Positions 1 to 10,242 of a DNA stretch of 64,000 nt are shown here, in pieces (position 1 is the first letter of the stretch; each line of letters starts with the position of its first letter). Both the position numbers and the translations under genes were made by a program. Below the pieces are notes generated by a model. That model saw nothing but the letters and a program-made list of their open reading frames with translations. It searched no databases and was not told where the DNA came from. The stretch is from Ferrimonas lipolytica (lineage in GTDB: Bacteria; Pseudomonadota; Gammaproteobacteria; Enterobacterales; Shewanellaceae), in assembly GCF_012295575.1 (NCBI RefSeq), contig NZ_CP051180.1, forward strand, positions 248,001 to 312,000, read 5' to 3'.

Positions 1-77
1 TGTTGGTAGGGGAAGATGCGTCTTACCGTTACCAAAGTTTGTTATATGTCAGTCAGTTTGGTCGCTCGTGATCGCCC

Positions 78-977
78 CTACGATGTTTTTTTGCGCAACG
101 CTTGACCAACCTTGGAGCCATTCTTTCGACCTAATCGTTGGCTGATGTCATTGCCGACGGCGACCAATTTGGTGAGGTCAACACCGTGGCTTAAGCCGAG
201 TCCATTGAGCATATAAACCAGATCTTCAGTGGCGAGATTACCGCTGGCACCGGTGGCGTAAGGGCAGCCACCAAGGCCAGCGACAGAACTGTCGATGGTG
301 CTTACTCCAAGTTCTAAGCAAGCGGCTACATTGGCTAATGCTTGGCCGTAGGTGTCGTGAAAATGCAGCGCCAAGGCGCTGATTGGCACCTGTGCTGCTA
401 CTGCTTCCACCATCGCGGCAGCTTGGTCTGGCGTGCCAGTGCCAATAGTGTCGCCAAGAGATACTTCATAGCAGCCAGCTTCAAACAGCACCTGTGCCAC
501 TTCTGCAACACGGGCAGGGGCGATGGCACCTTCATATGGGCAACCTAAAGTGCAGGAGACATAGCCGCGTACCCTGATGTTATGTTGCCGTGCGGCAGCG
601 AGTACTGGTTCGAAACGTTCAATTGATTCAATGATGGAGCAGTTGATGTTCTTCTGGCTGAAGCTTTCTGAGGCGGACGCAAACACCGCTACTTGGTCAA
701 CCCCAGCAGCCAGCGCTGCTTCAAACCCTTTGATGTTCGGCGTCAGCGCCGAATAGATAACCCCAGCCTGGCGATCGATGCTGGCAAAAAGTTTATCGGC
801 ATCGGCCATCTTCGGTACCCATTTGGGTGAAACAAAGCTAGCCGCTTCGATATGAGACAAACCAGTGCCAGCGAGCGCGTTCACCAAGGTAATGCGATCG
901 CTTAGGGTCGATAGGGGTTCATTCTGCAAGCCGTCGCGCGGCCCCACCTCCACAATTTGGATTCGTTGTGGTCTCAT
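78..977 (-). CDS. liuE: hydroxymethylglutaryl-CoA lyase
   Basis: Cleaves HMG-CoA to acetyl-CoA and acetoacetate, the last step of leucine breakdown. The 299-residue protein matches the HMGL/TIM-barrel family: [10 protein letters not shown] near residues 11-20 with the metal-binding Asp15, HFHDTYGQ near 205-212 with two metal-ligand His, and the HMG-CoA lyase signature GLGGCPYA with the catalytic Cys at about 238. The ATG overlaps the stop of the biotin carboxylase gene by 4 bases, so the two are translationally coupled. It is the last gene of the liu operon visible here; only 77 bases lie beyond it, so a further operon gene cannot be excluded. Function is firm from family and context. Confidence 0.95.
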   Translation of the reverse strand: MRPQRIQIVEVGPRDGLQNEPLSTLSDRITLVNALAGTGLSHIEAASFVSPKWVPKMADADKLFASIDRQAGVIYSALTPNIKGFEAALAAGVDQVAVFASASESFSQKNINCSIIESIERFEPVLAAARQHNIRVRGYVSCTLGCPYEGAIAPARVAEVAQVLFEAGCYEVSLGDTIGTGTPDQAAAMVEAVAAQVPISALALHFHDTYGQALANVAACLELGVSTIDSSVAGLGGCPYATGASGNLATEDLVYMLNGLGLSHGVDLTKLVAVGNDISQRLGRKNGSKVGQALRKKTS

Positions 978-2938
978 GCGCTGGCCTCCTGCTCGGTGGC
1001 AGTTAATTCAATCAGGGCTACGCCGTCGTTAACCAAGTCGCCGCTGTCAAAGGGCAGCTTGCTAACCACCGAGTCGCTTGGGGCTTTGATGGTGTACTCC
1101 ATCTTCATCGCCTCCATTACTACCAAGGCTTGACCGGCGTGAACCTGCTGACCTAACGCCACAAGGTTTGCGATAAAGGTGCCATTCATCGGTGCTTGCA
1201 GTGACTTTTCACCGCCGTTGCCTGCGGCCTCAGCTTGATGTTGATATGGGCGAAATACAATGGCGCCATCACTCAACTGCAGACTGATACCATCGTTGTC
1301 TTGATGATAACCAAAGCGCGAGATCTCACCGTTGTGCTCTAGCTCTACTTGGTCGACATCGACCATCAGCTGCAGTTTACGGTCGTGGCTGTCACGCCAA
1401 TACTGGCCGCTAAGATGAGTTAGCTCTACCAGATGATGAACGTCGTGATTGTCACTGAACTGCAGCCGAACCGTTGCAGCGGCATTGAGACGCCAACCGG
1501 CATTGATGCTGCTATTACCACCTTGTTGCTGCAGCTGAATTAAGGCGGCGATGCTGGCGGCCAAGCTATGATCGCTGCGGCTTAGCAACTGCTGCTGATG
1601 GCGAGCTAAAAAGGCGGTGTCTAGGTCGGCGGCGGCAAACTGTGGATGACGAATCACCTTGGCCAAATACGGTAGGTTATGGCTTAACCCCAGCAGCTGG
1701 CAGTTGTCGAGCATCTGCCCCATTCGTGCTAACGCCTGGTTACGGTTATCGCCACAGCTGATCAATTTAGCCAACATTGGATCGTAGTAGGCGGTGATGT
1801 GGTCCCCTGCGGCAATGCCGCTGTCGATGCGCATGCCATCGCCCACCGGCCAACTGAGTTTCTTGATGGTGCCGGTAGCGGGCATAAAGTCACGCTGAGG
1901 ATCTTCGGCGTAGAGGCGCACCTCAAAGGCATGGCCTTGCACTGTTATCTCTGCTTGTTGCAGAGGCAGCGGGTTGTTGGCCGCCACCATCAGTTGCCAC
2001 TGCACGAGATCTTGATTAGTCACTAGCTCTGTTACTGGGTGCTCTACCTGCAGCCGGGTATTCATCTCCATAAAGTAGAAACGACCTTGTTCATCCAGCA
2101 GATATTCAACCGTACCCGCACCACTGTAATTAATCGCTTGAGCGGCCCGTACTGAGGCTTCGCCCATCTGTTGCCGCAGTTCATCGGATAGCCCTGGCGC
2201 CGGTGCTTCCTCCACGACTTTTTGGTGACGGCGCTGCAGCGAACAGTCGCGATCAGATAGGTAGACGGCATTGCCGTGGTTGTCGGCGAACACCTGCACC
2301 TCGACGTGGCGAGCACTGGTCAGATAGCGTTCGAGCAGCAGTTGCGGATTACCAAAGGCAGATTGGGCTTCGCGCCGGGCGCTATCGAGCGCTCCTTGCA
2401 GCTCCTCGTCCTGCTCAACAATGCGCATGCCTTTGCCACCGCCACCAAAAGCGGCTTTGACCAGCAGCGGGTAGCCAATCAGCCGCGCCTCACTAATAAG
2501 ACAGGCATCGGATTGGTCGTCACCGTGATAACCAGGCAGCATCGGCACCGCGGCTTCGGCCATAATAATCTTGGCGGCACTCTTGCTGCCCATCTGCTCA
2601 ATCGCAGTGGCGCTGGGGCCGATAAAGGCGATCCCGCTGGCGGCACAGGCGCGGGCAAAGTCGGGGTTCTCCGATAAGAAGCCATAACCAGGATGAATGC
2701 CATCGCAGCCAGCTTGTTTAGCCACTGCTAAGATTTTGTGGTAATCGAGATAGGAGTGCTTAGCTTCAGCGGCGCCAATATGAAACGCTTGATCCGCTTG
2801 CAGTACGTGCTGAGCGTGGCGGTCGACATCGGAATAGACTGCCACGGTGGCGATCCCAAGTTGGCGACAGGTTGTCATTACGCGACAGGCGATCTCGCCG
2901 CGATTGGCAATCAATACTTTGGTGAGGCTATGGCTCAT
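974..2938 (-). CDS. liuD: methylcrotonyl-CoA carboxylase, biotin-carrying alpha subunit
   Basis: ATP-dependent biotin carboxylase plus biotin carrier half of 3-methylcrotonyl-CoA carboxylase. Visible parts in the 654 residues: biotin carboxylase N-domain ([14 protein letters not shown] at the start), ATP-grasp glycine loop ([11 protein letters not shown]), the [14 protein letters not shown] block of the catalytic domain, and a C-terminal biotinyl domain with VMEAMKMEY, biotin Lys at about 612. Full length for the family. It overlaps liuE and liuC by 4 bases at each end. It could in principle serve another acyl-CoA, but the isovaleryl-CoA dehydrogenase and methylglutaconyl hydratase next to it fix the substrate. 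Confidence 0.95.
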   Translation of the reverse strand: MSHSLTKVLIANRGEIACRVMTTCRQLGIATVAVYSDVDRHAQHVLQADQAFHIGAAEAKHSYLDYHKILAVAKQAGCDGIHPGYGFLSENPDFARACAASGIAFIGPSATAIEQMGSKSAAKIIMAEAAVPMLPGYHGDDQSDACLISEARLIGYPLLVKAAFGGGGKGMRIVEQDEELQGALDSARREAQSAFGNPQLLLERYLTSARHVEVQVFADNHGNAVYLSDRDCSLQRRHQKVVEEAPAPGLSDELRQQMGEASVRAAQAINYSGAGTVEYLLDEQGRFYFMEMNTRLQVEHPVTELVTNQDLVQWQLMVAANNPLPLQQAEITVQGHAFEVRLYAEDPQRDFMPATGTIKKLSWPVGDGMRIDSGIAAGDHITAYYDPMLAKLISCGDNRNQALARMGQMLDNCQLLGLSHNLPYLAKVIRHPQFAAADLDTAFLARHQQQLLSRSDHSLAASIAALIQLQQQGGNSSINAGWRLNAAATVRLQFSDNHDVHHLVELTHLSGQYWRDSHDRKLQLMVDVDQVELEHNGEISRFGYHQDNDGISLQLSDGAIVFRPYQHQAEAAGNGGEKSLQAPMNGTFIANLVALGQQVHAGQALVVMEAMKMEYTIKAPSDSVVSKLPFDSGDLVNDGVALIELTATEQEASA

Positions 2939-3723
2939 CGCTTCGCTCCCTGCCAGCGTGGCGGTTGTTTGCTAAAGAAGGCGTTGAGGCCATGCTGTCC
3001 CTCGTCACTGACGCGAATGGCGGCGATCCGTTCGGCGGTATCGGCGCGCAGCTGCGCATCAATTGGTGATGCTTCAATCAGGCTAAGCAGCGATTTACAG
3101 GCCCGCAGAGCTTGTGGGCTGTTATCCAGTAGCTGAGCACAGATGCTGTTGCCGGCACGGTGGAGGTCGTCTTCTAGCTGATGTACCAAGCCGAGAGTCA
3201 GCGCTTGTTCGGCGTTGATGAGCTCGGCGCTCAGGGCATATCGTCGCAGCTGCCGTTGGCCAATAGCACGACCAACATAAGGGCTGATGGTGGCTGGGAT
3301 CAGCCCCAGCTTTACCTCTGACAGACAGAACTTGGCCCGATGGTTGGCAATAACAATATCGGCACAGGCCACCAAACCTAGGGCACCACCGAAAGCTGCT
3401 CCTTGCACCAGCATTACCACCGGTACTGGCAGGTTATCGAGATGATGGAACAGCAGCGCTAACTGGTTGGCGTCAGCGACATTGGCGGCGGCATCCATTT
3501 GGGCCTGCTGCTTCATCCAGTTGAGATCCGCGCCGGCACAGAAGTTTTTTCCTTCGGCATCGAGCAGCAACAGGCGCAGCGCCGTGTCTTGATTTAAGGT
3601 GGTTAACGCATCGATAAGTTCAGCTATCATCTCAGCGTTAAAGGCGTTGTGTTTGTCAGCACGAGCGAGGGTGATACGGCCAATGCCCGCGTCGTTCGCT
3701 ACCTTGATTGTGTTGAATTCCAT
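2935..3723 (-). CDS. liuC: methylglutaconyl-CoA hydratase (enoyl-CoA hydratase family)
   Basis: Crotonase-fold protein expected to hydrate 3-methylglutaconyl-CoA to HMG-CoA. From the ATG at 3723 (MEFNTIKV) it has 262 residues, the usual crotonase length; the open frame continues upstream to 3855, but that extension overlaps the carboxyltransferase gene and has no family similarity, so the internal start is preferred. The oxyanion-hole regions FCAGADLNWM and VQGAAFGGALGLVACADIVIA are intact, as is the catalytic-loop segment FCLSEVKLGLIPATISPYV. Its stop overlaps the liuD start by 4 bases. The specific substrate is inferred from the operon. Confidence 0.92.
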   Translation of the reverse strand: MEFNTIKVANDAGIGRITLARADKHNAFNAEMIAELIDALTTLNQDTALRLLLLDAEGKNFCAGADLNWMKQQAQMDAAANVADANQLALLFHHLDNLPVPVVMLVQGAAFGGALGLVACADIVIANHRAKFCLSEVKLGLIPATISPYVGRAIGQRQLRRYALSAELINAEQALTLGLVHQLEDDLHRAGNSICAQLLDNSPQALRACKSLLSLIEASPIDAQLRADTAERIAAIRVSDEGQHGLNAFFSKQPPRWQGAKR

Positions 3724-3740
3724 TTGCTTATTCCCCAAGG

Positions 3741-5348
3741 CTACATGCGAAAAACGCCGAAGCGGGTTGGTTCGATAGGGGCATTGACTGACGCTGCTAA
3801 TGCGACGCCAAGTACATCGCGGGTTTGCGCCGGATCGATAATGCCGTCGTCCCACAACCGAGCGGAGGCGTAGTAGGGGTTGCCTTGGCTTTCATACTGT
3901 TCGACGATGGGGGCCTTGAATTGCGCTTGCTCATCGTCGCTCCAGCTTTGGCCCTTTTTCGCCAGCTGATCGGTTTTGACTTGCGCCAACACCGCTGCCG
4001 CTTGTTCTCCTCCCATTACTGAGATTCGAGCATTAGGCCAGCTCCACATCATGGTTGGATCGAAGGCGCGACCACACATGCCGTAGTTACCGGCGCCGTA
4101 GCTGCCGCCAATCACCACAGTAAACTTGGGAACCTTGGCGCAGGACACCGCAGTAACCAGCTTGGCACCGTGTTTAGCGATGCCTTCGTGCTCATATTTC
4201 TGACCAACCATAAAGCCGGTAATGTTTTGTAGAAACAGCAGCGGAATGCCTCGTTGGCAACACAGCTCGATAAAGTGAGCTCCTTTTTGGGCTGACTCGC
4301 TAAAGAGGATGCCGTTGTTGGCAATGATGCCGACGGGGTAGCCGTGCAGGTGGGCGAAACCACATACCAAGGTGGCACCAAAGCGAGCTTTGAATTCGTC
4401 AAAATCAGAATTGTCGACCAAACGGGCTATGACTTCGCGTACCTCAAACGGCTGTTTGAGATTGGTACCGACGATGCCGTAAAGCTCATCGGCGCTGTAT
4501 TTCGGCGGTTTTACCTCAATACGCTGCAGCGCCGCTGCGCTGTGATGATTCAAGCGACTGACGGCATTACGTGCCAGTTGCAGCGCATGGCTGTCGTTGT
4601 CGGCGAGGTGATCGGCTACCCCAGAGATCTCGGTGTGAACGTTGCCACCACCAAGCTCCTCGGCGCTGATCTCTTCGCCGGTTGCGGCCTTCACTAGCGG
4701 TGGCCCAGCCAAGAAGATAGTGGCTTGGCTTTTGACGATGATCGATTCATCCGCCATCGCTGGAACATAGGCACCACCAGCGGTACATAAGCCCATCACC
4801 ACCGCTATTTGAGGAATTCCAAGGGATGACATTTGCGCTTGGTTAAAGAAGATGCGGCCAAAATGGTCGCGGTCGGGGAACACCTCATCCTGCTTAGGAA
4901 GAAAGGCACCGCCGGAGTCGACCAAATAGATGCAGGGTAGATGGCATCGCTGAGCGATCTCCTGAGCCCGCAAATGCTTCTTAACGGTGAGTGGGTAGTA
5001 GGTGCCCCCCTTTACGGTGGCGTCGTTGGCGATCACCATACAATCGATGCCGTTAACCTTGCCTATTCCAGCAATAACACCGGCGGCTGGCACGGCATCG
5101 GGGTAGCACTCATAAGCCGCGAATTGGCCTATCTCTAAGAAGGGGGTAGCGGGATCAAGTAGCTGTTCAACTCGCTGCCGTGGTAGCAGTTTACCGCGGC
5201 CCGTATGGCGCTCTCTTGATTGTTGGTTGCCGCCGGGGAGGATGTTCGCCAACTTATTGTGGAGATCGGTAACCAGCTCGGACATACCCTGCTGGCGCTG
5301 ATTAAAATCGGCGTCGCTGGGGTTGATGGTGGAGTGTAATAGGGTCAT
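3741..5348 (-). CDS. liuB: methylcrotonyl-CoA carboxylase, carboxyltransferase beta subunit
   Basis: Carboxyltransferase half of 3-methylcrotonyl-CoA carboxylase: moves the carboxyl group from biotin to 3-methylcrotonyl-CoA. The 535-residue sequence is full length and collinear with the family, including [23 protein letters not shown] near the N-terminus, the acyl-CoA region [27 protein letters not shown], and the biotin-side [18 protein letters not shown] segment. It starts 2 bases after the isovaleryl-CoA dehydrogenase stop on the minus strand and is followed by liuC after 17 bases. Works as a complex with liuD. Confidence 0.95.
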   Translation of the reverse strand: MTLLHSTINPSDADFNQRQQGMSELVTDLHNKLANILPGGNQQSRERHTGRGKLLPRQRVEQLLDPATPFLEIGQFAAYECYPDAVPAAGVIAGIGKVNGIDCMVIANDATVKGGTYYPLTVKKHLRAQEIAQRCHLPCIYLVDSGGAFLPKQDEVFPDRDHFGRIFFNQAQMSSLGIPQIAVVMGLCTAGGAYVPAMADESIIVKSQATIFLAGPPLVKAATGEEISAEELGGGNVHTEISGVADHLADNDSHALQLARNAVSRLNHHSAAALQRIEVKPPKYSADELYGIVGTNLKQPFEVREVIARLVDNSDFDEFKARFGATLVCGFAHLHGYPVGIIANNGILFSESAQKGAHFIELCCQRGIPLLFLQNITGFMVGQKYEHEGIAKHGAKLVTAVSCAKVPKFTVVIGGSYGAGNYGMCGRAFDPTMMWSWPNARISVMGGEQAAAVLAQVKTDQLAKKGQSWSDDEQAQFKAPIVEQYESQGNPYYASARLWDDGIIDPAQTRDVLGVALAASVNAPIEPTRFGVFRM

Positions 5349-5350
5349 GG

Positions 5351-6520
5351 TTAGTTCATCTCTGCCAGTAGTTCGCGGCCGATCAGCCAGCGGCGGATTT
5401 CACTGGTGCCAGCACCGATTTCGTACAGTTTGGCGTCGCGGAGTAGGCGGCCGGTATCGTATTCGTTGATGTAGCCATTACCACCGAGTAGTTGGATAGC
5501 ATCCAAGGCGAGTTGGGTGGCTAATTCGGCGCTGTAGAGGATGGCGCCTGCCGCTTCTTTACGGGTGGTTTCACCACGGTCACAGGCAGCAGCAACGGCG
5601 TATACGTAGGCGCGGGCAGCATTGGCACGGGTATACATATCGGCCATCTTGCCTTGCACCAGTTGGAACTCTCCAATGGCCTTACCAAACTGCTGCCGTT
5701 GGGCGATGTAGGGCATCACGTTGTCGACGCAGGCGGACATGATCCCCAGCGGCCCGCCAGACAACACAACCCGTTCGTAATCAAGGCCGCTCATGAGCAC
5801 TTTAGCGCCGTCGCCTTCGTTGGCAAGCAGGTTTGCTGCCGGCACACGAACCTCTTCAAATACCAATTCGCAGGTGTTAGAGCCGCGCATGCCGAGCTTG
5901 TCGAGCTTCTGTGCTTGGCTGAAACCCGGTGTGCCACGCTCGACGATAAAGGCACTAACACCCCGGCTACCGCCATTGAGATCGGTTTTGGCGTAAATAA
6001 CATAGACGTTGGCATCGGGACCATTGGTGATCCACATCTTGTTGCCGTTAAGAACGTAGTCGTCACCATCTTGGCGGGCGGTCAGCTTCATTGACATCAC
6101 ATCTGAGCCAGCGTTGGGTTCGCTCATCGCGAGGGCACCGATGTGTTCACCACTGAGGAGCTTTGGCAGGTATTTGAGTTTCTGTTCGTGGCTACCGTTG
6201 CGGTGGATCTGGTTAACGCACAGGTTGGAGTGAGCACCGTAGGATAACCCCACCGAAGCGCTGGCGCGGGAGATCTCTTCCATGGCGATAACGTGGGCAA
6301 TGTAACCCATACCCGAGCCGCCGTATTGCTCATCAACGGTAATTCCAAGTAGACCCATAGCGCCCATCTTCGGCCACAATTCGTTGGGAAAGGCGTTGTC
6401 CCGGTCGAGGCTAGCAGCCAATGGCGCAATCTCGGCCTGGGCAAAATCACGGACGGCATCACGCAGCATCTGGGTGGTGTCGTCGAGACCAAAATTAAAT
6501 GTGTTGAGATACAGTTCCAT
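5351..6520 (-). CDS. liuA: isovaleryl-CoA dehydrogenase
   Basis: FAD acyl-CoA dehydrogenase that oxidises isovaleryl-CoA to 3-methylcrotonyl-CoA. I start it at the ATG at 6520 ([14 protein letters not shown]), which has a good upstream GGAG; the open frame runs to 6595 but that stretch looks like leader. The resulting 389 residues are the normal family length. Landmarks: [18 protein letters not shown] (FAD/substrate loop), [32 protein letters not shown] with the Glu position used as base by isovaleryl-CoA dehydrogenases, and [35 protein letters not shown] at the C-terminus. First enzyme of the operon, 120 bases downstream of liuR. Confidence 0.95.
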   Translation of the reverse strand: MELYLNTFNFGLDDTTQMLRDAVRDFAQAEIAPLAASLDRDNAFPNELWPKMGAMGLLGITVDEQYGGSGMGYIAHVIAMEEISRASASVGLSYGAHSNLCVNQIHRNGSHEQKLKYLPKLLSGEHIGALAMSEPNAGSDVMSMKLTARQDGDDYVLNGNKMWITNGPDANVYVIYAKTDLNGGSRGVSAFIVERGTPGFSQAQKLDKLGMRGSNTCELVFEEVRVPAANLLANEGDGAKVLMSGLDYERVVLSGGPLGIMSACVDNVMPYIAQRQQFGKAIGEFQLVQGKMADMYTRANAARAYVYAVAAACDRGETTRKEAAGAILYSAELATQLALDAIQLLGGNGYINEYDTGRLLRDAKLYEIGAGTSEIRRWLIGRELLAEMN

Positions 6521-6640
6521 TGTTGCTTCTCCCCAGGGCCGAGCCCTATTTAGTTTGCTGGTGAGGTTATCGTTCTCACCGCGGTGTTGATGCAAGAAGG
6601 CCGACTCTGACGGTAGCTAGACCTGCACGATAGCTGTTAA

Positions 6641-7048
6641 TTAGTCGTCCTGTGGATCGGACTTAGCTAACTCATTAAGAGCATCGAGGCATTGGGTTTC
6701 GGCGGAGTTGAGCTCCATCATGATGATGCGAATATCATCCATCTGTTGCTGCAAGTCGGCTTTCTTCTCTTCAACCAATTCCAGCATGGTATGGAGCTGA
6801 GTTCGGCTGCTGCGATCGGCATCGTACAGATCGAATAGACGGCCGGTTTCTGCCAGTGAAAAACCCAAGCGCTTGCCCCGCAGGATTAACTTGAGTCGCA
6901 CTCGTTCTTGTAGGTTGTAGATTCGGGTTTGGCCGCGACGTTTGGGTTTGAGTAACCCTTGGTCTTCGTAGAAGCGGATGCTGCGGGTGGTGATATCGAA
7001 CTCTTTAGCGAGATCACTGATCGAATAAGTTGTTTCGGTAGTTTGCAT
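6641..7048 (-). CDS. liuR: MerR-family transcriptional regulator of leucine degradation
   Basis: Short MerR regulator, 135 residues: winged HTH at about 8-75 (YSISDLAKEFDITTRSIRFYEDQGLLKPKRRGQTRIYN) then a dimerisation coiled coil rich in Glu/Gln/Leu. An upstream in-frame ATG at 7057 exists, but AAGGA lies 8 bases before the 7048 ATG and is too close to the upper one, so the lower start is chosen. First gene of the liu operon, the arrangement described for LiuR in gammaproteobacteria. In those systems LiuR controls its own operon and responds to pathway acyl-CoAs; that response is inferred here. A matching inverted repeat lies just upstream. Confidence 0.9.
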   Translation of the reverse strand: MQTTETTYSISDLAKEFDITTRSIRFYEDQGLLKPKRRGQTRIYNLQERVRLKLILRGKRLGFSLAETGRLFDLYDADRSSRTQLHTMLELVEEKKADLQQQMDDIRIIMMELNSAETQCLDALNELAKSDPQDD

Positions 7049-7091
7049 CGGCCGCATCCTTGTGTTGTTACATAAACGTTAACCTAGCGTA

Positions 7092-7111
7092 AGTTTACGT
7101 AAAGGTAAACT
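7092..7111 (-). promoter_or_regulatory. probable LiuR operator (inverted repeat AGTTTAC-N6-GTAAACT)
   Basis: Arms AGTTTAC and GTAAACT are exact inverted repeats separated by 6 bases, 44 bases upstream of the liuR ATG; inside it sits the smaller palindrome TTTACGTAAA. A position inside the promoter spacer is typical of MerR-family operators. I could not fix the -35 and -10 hexamers with certainty. Confidence 0.6.
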
Positions 7112-7286
7112 AGACGTTGGTGGGTGTAACTCGGATGCTGTAAAGCTCTGTGGGCAGGTATAAACGGCTTCCCAGAGACAACACAAACTGGGCTTAGCGG
7201 TTGTTATGCGCAAGCTGACCACTACAAACAGAAAAGGGATTCGATGTTGTCGAATTTGCCTCGCAGTTAATTAAATCTGAGCAGGG

Positions 7287-7775
7287 TTAGCTTGGTTCGG
7301 AGTCGAGAACGTTGACGATAAACAGCGACTTTTGGGTGTAGTAGTAGCGCTCGGAAGGGCTGGTGCTGTTGCGTTTTACTTGATTATATTGAGCAACTAA
7401 ATCTGGCGACCGATTTAGCTGGTCGCGAAAATGCAGGAAGAACTCAAACTTCGAGTCGTTGGCAACAAGTAATACCGCTACTTGTTGGTCCTGATTTGAT
7501 TGCAACATACATAACTCGTCACTGCGTAATGTATCTGTTTTGATGGTGAAATCATTCGCTGCCACCAACTCAATTGCCGTTTCAAGTTGATGCTTAGGCA
7601 CACCAAGGAAGATATCGACGTTACCTTTAGAGATCGCTCCGTCGATGGCTGATGAACCGACATGTTCGATTGTGGCGCTGGGGAATAGTGGCCGTAACTT
7701 AGCTTGGTAAGCGTTGAAAAGGCGCTGAGCTTCAGGTTGGTATTGGTGACACTCGTAAAGTGTAATGACGTCCAT
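7287..7775 (-). CDS. GrpB-family (UPF0157) predicted nucleotidyltransferase
   Basis: 162 residues with the GrpB/UPF0157 layout: an N-terminal helix (PEAQRLFNAYQAKLRPLF), the nucleotidyltransferase-like core ATIEHVGSSAIDGAISKGNVDIFLGV at about 34-60 with the GSS motif and a downstream acidic pair, and a C-terminal YNQVKRNSTSPSERYYYTQKSLFI segment that resembles the KR...Y.KAK-F tail of GrpB proteins. Family function is not firmly established. It is a lone gene between the liu cluster and a repeat element, with no operon partner. Start at 7775 has an AGGAAG about 9 bases upstream. Confidence 0.72.
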   Translation of the reverse strand: MDVITLYECHQYQPEAQRLFNAYQAKLRPLFPSATIEHVGSSAIDGAISKGNVDIFLGVPKHQLETAIELVAANDFTIKTDTLRSDELCMLQSNQDQQVAVLLVANDSKFEFFLHFRDQLNRSPDLVAQYNQVKRNSTSPSERYYYTQKSLFIVNVLDSEPS

Positions 7776-7916
7776 GATCTAGGGCTTCCTGTTATTCGCA
7801 GAATATTTCGCTTTAACTCAGTGCCAGCTGCTTTGCTTCCTTAACAGCAATAGTGCTGATGAGGCATCAACGGCCTTCATTGTTATTGCCATTACTGATC
7901 TATTAGGGCTTTGCTT

Positions 7917-8166
7917 GGCTGTGTCGTAGTTAGCTGTTGAAGTTTATCTCAAGCCTTCGGCTCTGCCGGTTGCAGCACTCTTAAGGAGTTATGTCGCGGT
8001 GGCGACAGCACCTTCTATGCACTAGGTCGCAGTCCAAAACGCTTCGCTGGACTGCTCCGATGCGGCAGAAGTTCAATACCGCGAGTGCTTTATCGCTTGT
8101 ATCAACACTCGCCTAGCCGCTGCTTTAACTACATTGGAAAGAATAACACTTAGTTGGTACACAGCC
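7917..8166 (+). mobile_element. MITE-like repeat, copy A (internally deleted, 250 bp)
   Basis: First of six large copies of a repeat found throughout this window. It starts GGCTGTGTCGTAGTTAGCTG and ends TTGGTACACAGCC, so the ends form an 8-bp inverted repeat. It is flanked by TTTGCTT on both sides (7910-7916 and 8167-8173), which looks like a 7-bp target duplication. It lacks about 40 bases compared with the other copies (the GGGGG...CCCCC hairpin block). No transposase is encoded. The short open frames in it are not credible genes. Confidence 0.8.
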
Positions 8167-8248
8167 TTTGCTTTAGCTAGCCGATGGTCTAATGGGCAGC
8201 CTATAGCGTCGATGTTAGTAATGTCAGCTTAAATATTGAAGGAGTGTG

Positions 8249-10165
8249 ATGGTGGCTGAACTAACCAAGGCGCTGCAGCAGCAGGCGCAACAAAACCCCC
8301 AAGCATTTTGGCAGCAACATCTGCAGTTACTTGATTGGCATCGCCCCCCAGAGCAGATCCTTGATGACAGTAATGCCCCGCTTTATCGTTGGTTTGTCGA
8401 TGGCCAGATGAACACCTGTTACAACGCTTGTGATCGTCATGTGGAGGCCGGTCGCGGCGATCAGATCGCCATTCAGTATGATAGCCCTGTTACCGGCCAA
8501 GCCTATGGCATCAGCTATGCCGAGCTACAGCAGCAGGTGGCACTGCTGGCTGGTGCGCTAGTGGCTCAAGGGGTGATGAAGGGCGACAGGGTAGTAATTT
8601 ATATGCCGATGGTGCCGCAAACCGCGGTAGCAATGCTGGCCTGCGCTCGGATTGGCGCCATCCATTCCGTGGTTTTTGGTGGCTTTGCTGCGGCGGAGTT
8701 AGCCAGCCGGATTGATGACGCCAAACCGAAAATCGTGCTGAGCGCCTCTTGCGGCATTGAACCATCAGGGCCGGTAGCCTATAAACCTCTGCTGGATGCG
8801 GCATTGGAGCAAGCTCAGCATCAGGTTGAGTGTTGTATTATTCTGCAACGACCGCAGCTGTTAGCGACGCTTCAAACTCAGCGGGATCTTGATTGGGATG
8901 AAGCGCAACAGGGGGTAGATCCAGCGGAATGCGTTAACGTTGCCGCAACGGATCCGCTTTATATTCTCTATACCTCCGGCACCACCGGTACGCCTAAAGG
9001 GGTGGTGCGCGATAACGCTGGCCATGCGGTTGCACTAGCGTGGTCGATGAAGGCGATCTACAACATCGATCCCGGTGACGTGTTCTGGGCTGCCTCTGAT
9101 GTTGGTTGGGTTGTCGGTCACTCCTATATCGTTTACGGACCATTGCTGATCGGCGCGACATCTGTGTTGTACGAAGGTAAACCGGTAGGTACGCCGGATG
9201 CTGGGGCCTTTGGTCGAGTCATCAGCCAATACCAAGTGAAGAGCTTCTTTACCGCTCCCACGGCAATGCGGGCAATTAAACGGGATGATCCCCAAGCTTC
9301 GCAGCTGCAACAGTATGACCTTAGCAGCTTAACCGCGTTGTACTTAGCTGGGGAGCGATGTGATCCTGCGACCTTGGAGTGGGCGCAAAACGCGTTGCAG
9401 GTGCCGGTGGTTGATCATTGGTGGCAAACGGAAACGGGCTGGGCTATTTGTGCCAATCTGATGGGGATCGATCCACTGCCGATCAAAGTGGGCTCACCGG
9501 CCTTGGCAGTGCCGGGCTATCAGGTTGAGGTGCTGGATGAGATGGGTAATGCTGTTGCTGTTGGCCAAAGTGGTGCTATCTCAATAAAGTTGCCTCTGCC
9601 ACCGGGCACATTGACCACCTTATGGGACAACGAACAGCGCTACCTTGATAGCTACCTAAGCCAATATCCCGGCTATTACCTCAGCGGTGATGCTGGATAT
9701 GTCGATGAAGATGGCTATCTGTATGTGATGAGCCGTATCGACGACATCATTAACGTGGCTGGGCATCGCCTCTCCACCGGGCGCTTTGAAGAGGTGCTAG
9801 CACAACATCCGGCGGTGGCTGAGGTTGCTGTGATTGGGGTGGCGGACAAGCTCAAGGGACAGTTACCGTTAGGGCTAGTGGTGTTGAAAGCTGGGCATCT
9901 GGGCGCGGTTAATCTGGAAACGGAATTGGTGCGACTGGTACGAGAACAAGTGGGGCCAGTTGCTGCCTTTAAACTGGTTACCGTGGTAGAAAAACTGCCG
10001 AAAACCCGCTCTGGAAAAATTCTCCGTGCCACCATGCGCAAAATGGCAGATAGTCAGCCGTATAAGGTACCCGCTACAATCGAAGACCCCTCTGCACTTA
10101 ACCTTATTGAGCAAGCGTTAGTGCGGATGGGTTATGGCAGCGAGTCGGTGCAGGCAGCACCATAG
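8249..10165 (+). CDS. acetyl/propionyl-CoA synthetase (PrpE/ACSS3-like AMP-forming ligase)
   Basis: Activates a short-chain carboxylate, probably propionate or acetate, to its CoA thioester. 638 residues from the ATG at 8249; GAAGGAG ends 4 bases before it, and a GTG at 8246 is too close to that site. ANL-family landmarks: ILYTSGTTGTPKGVVR (AMP-binding P-loop), VVDHWWQTETGW, YYLSGDAGYVDEDGYLYVMSRIDDIINVAGHRLSTG, and the C-terminal KTRSGKILRATMRK with the catalytic Lys that is the usual acetylation target. The ending and the VADKLKGQLPLGLVVLK stretch are more like PrpE/ACSS3 than AcsA. Stands alone, converging on menA. Confidence 0.85.
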   Translation: MVAELTKALQQQAQQNPQAFWQQHLQLLDWHRPPEQILDDSNAPLYRWFVDGQMNTCYNACDRHVEAGRGDQIAIQYDSPVTGQAYGISYAELQQQVALLAGALVAQGVMKGDRVVIYMPMVPQTAVAMLACARIGAIHSVVFGGFAAAELASRIDDAKPKIVLSASCGIEPSGPVAYKPLLDAALEQAQHQVECCIILQRPQLLATLQTQRDLDWDEAQQGVDPAECVNVAATDPLYILYTSGTTGTPKGVVRDNAGHAVALAWSMKAIYNIDPGDVFWAASDVGWVVGHSYIVYGPLLIGATSVLYEGKPVGTPDAGAFGRVISQYQVKSFFTAPTAMRAIKRDDPQASQLQQYDLSSLTALYLAGERCDPATLEWAQNALQVPVVDHWWQTETGWAICANLMGIDPLPIKVGSPALAVPGYQVEVLDEMGNAVAVGQSGAISIKLPLPPGTLTTLWDNEQRYLDSYLSQYPGYYLSGDAGYVDEDGYLYVMSRIDDIINVAGHRLSTGRFEEVLAQHPAVAEVAVIGVADKLKGQLPLGLVVLKAGHLGAVNLETELVRLVREQVGPVAAFKLVTVVEKLPKTRSGKILRATMRKMADSQPYKVPATIEDPSALNLIEQALVRMGYGSESVQAAP

Positions 10166-10185
10166 TATCTCTCGCTAGGAAACCA

Positions 10186-10211
10186 AACAGCCCGCTAATT
10201 AGCGGGCTGTT
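10186..10211. terminator. perfect inverted repeat between convergent genes, possible terminator
   Basis: 13-base arms (AACAGCCCGCTAA and its complement) with no loop sequence left over, lying between the convergent acyl-CoA synthetase and menA genes. There is no T-run on either side, so it is either a weak bidirectional terminator or a different structured site. Confidence 0.4.
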
Positions 10212-10242
10212 GCAGTAGTTAGTCGCAGTGGTTAGCGCTAGG

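Noticed and set aside
1-77. Possible further liu operon gene before liuE
   Set aside because: Only 77 bases are available, no coding start or motif is visible.
3724-3855. N-terminal extension of the liuC frame
   Set aside because: It overlaps the carboxyltransferase gene, has no crotonase similarity, and an internal ATG gives the normal family length.
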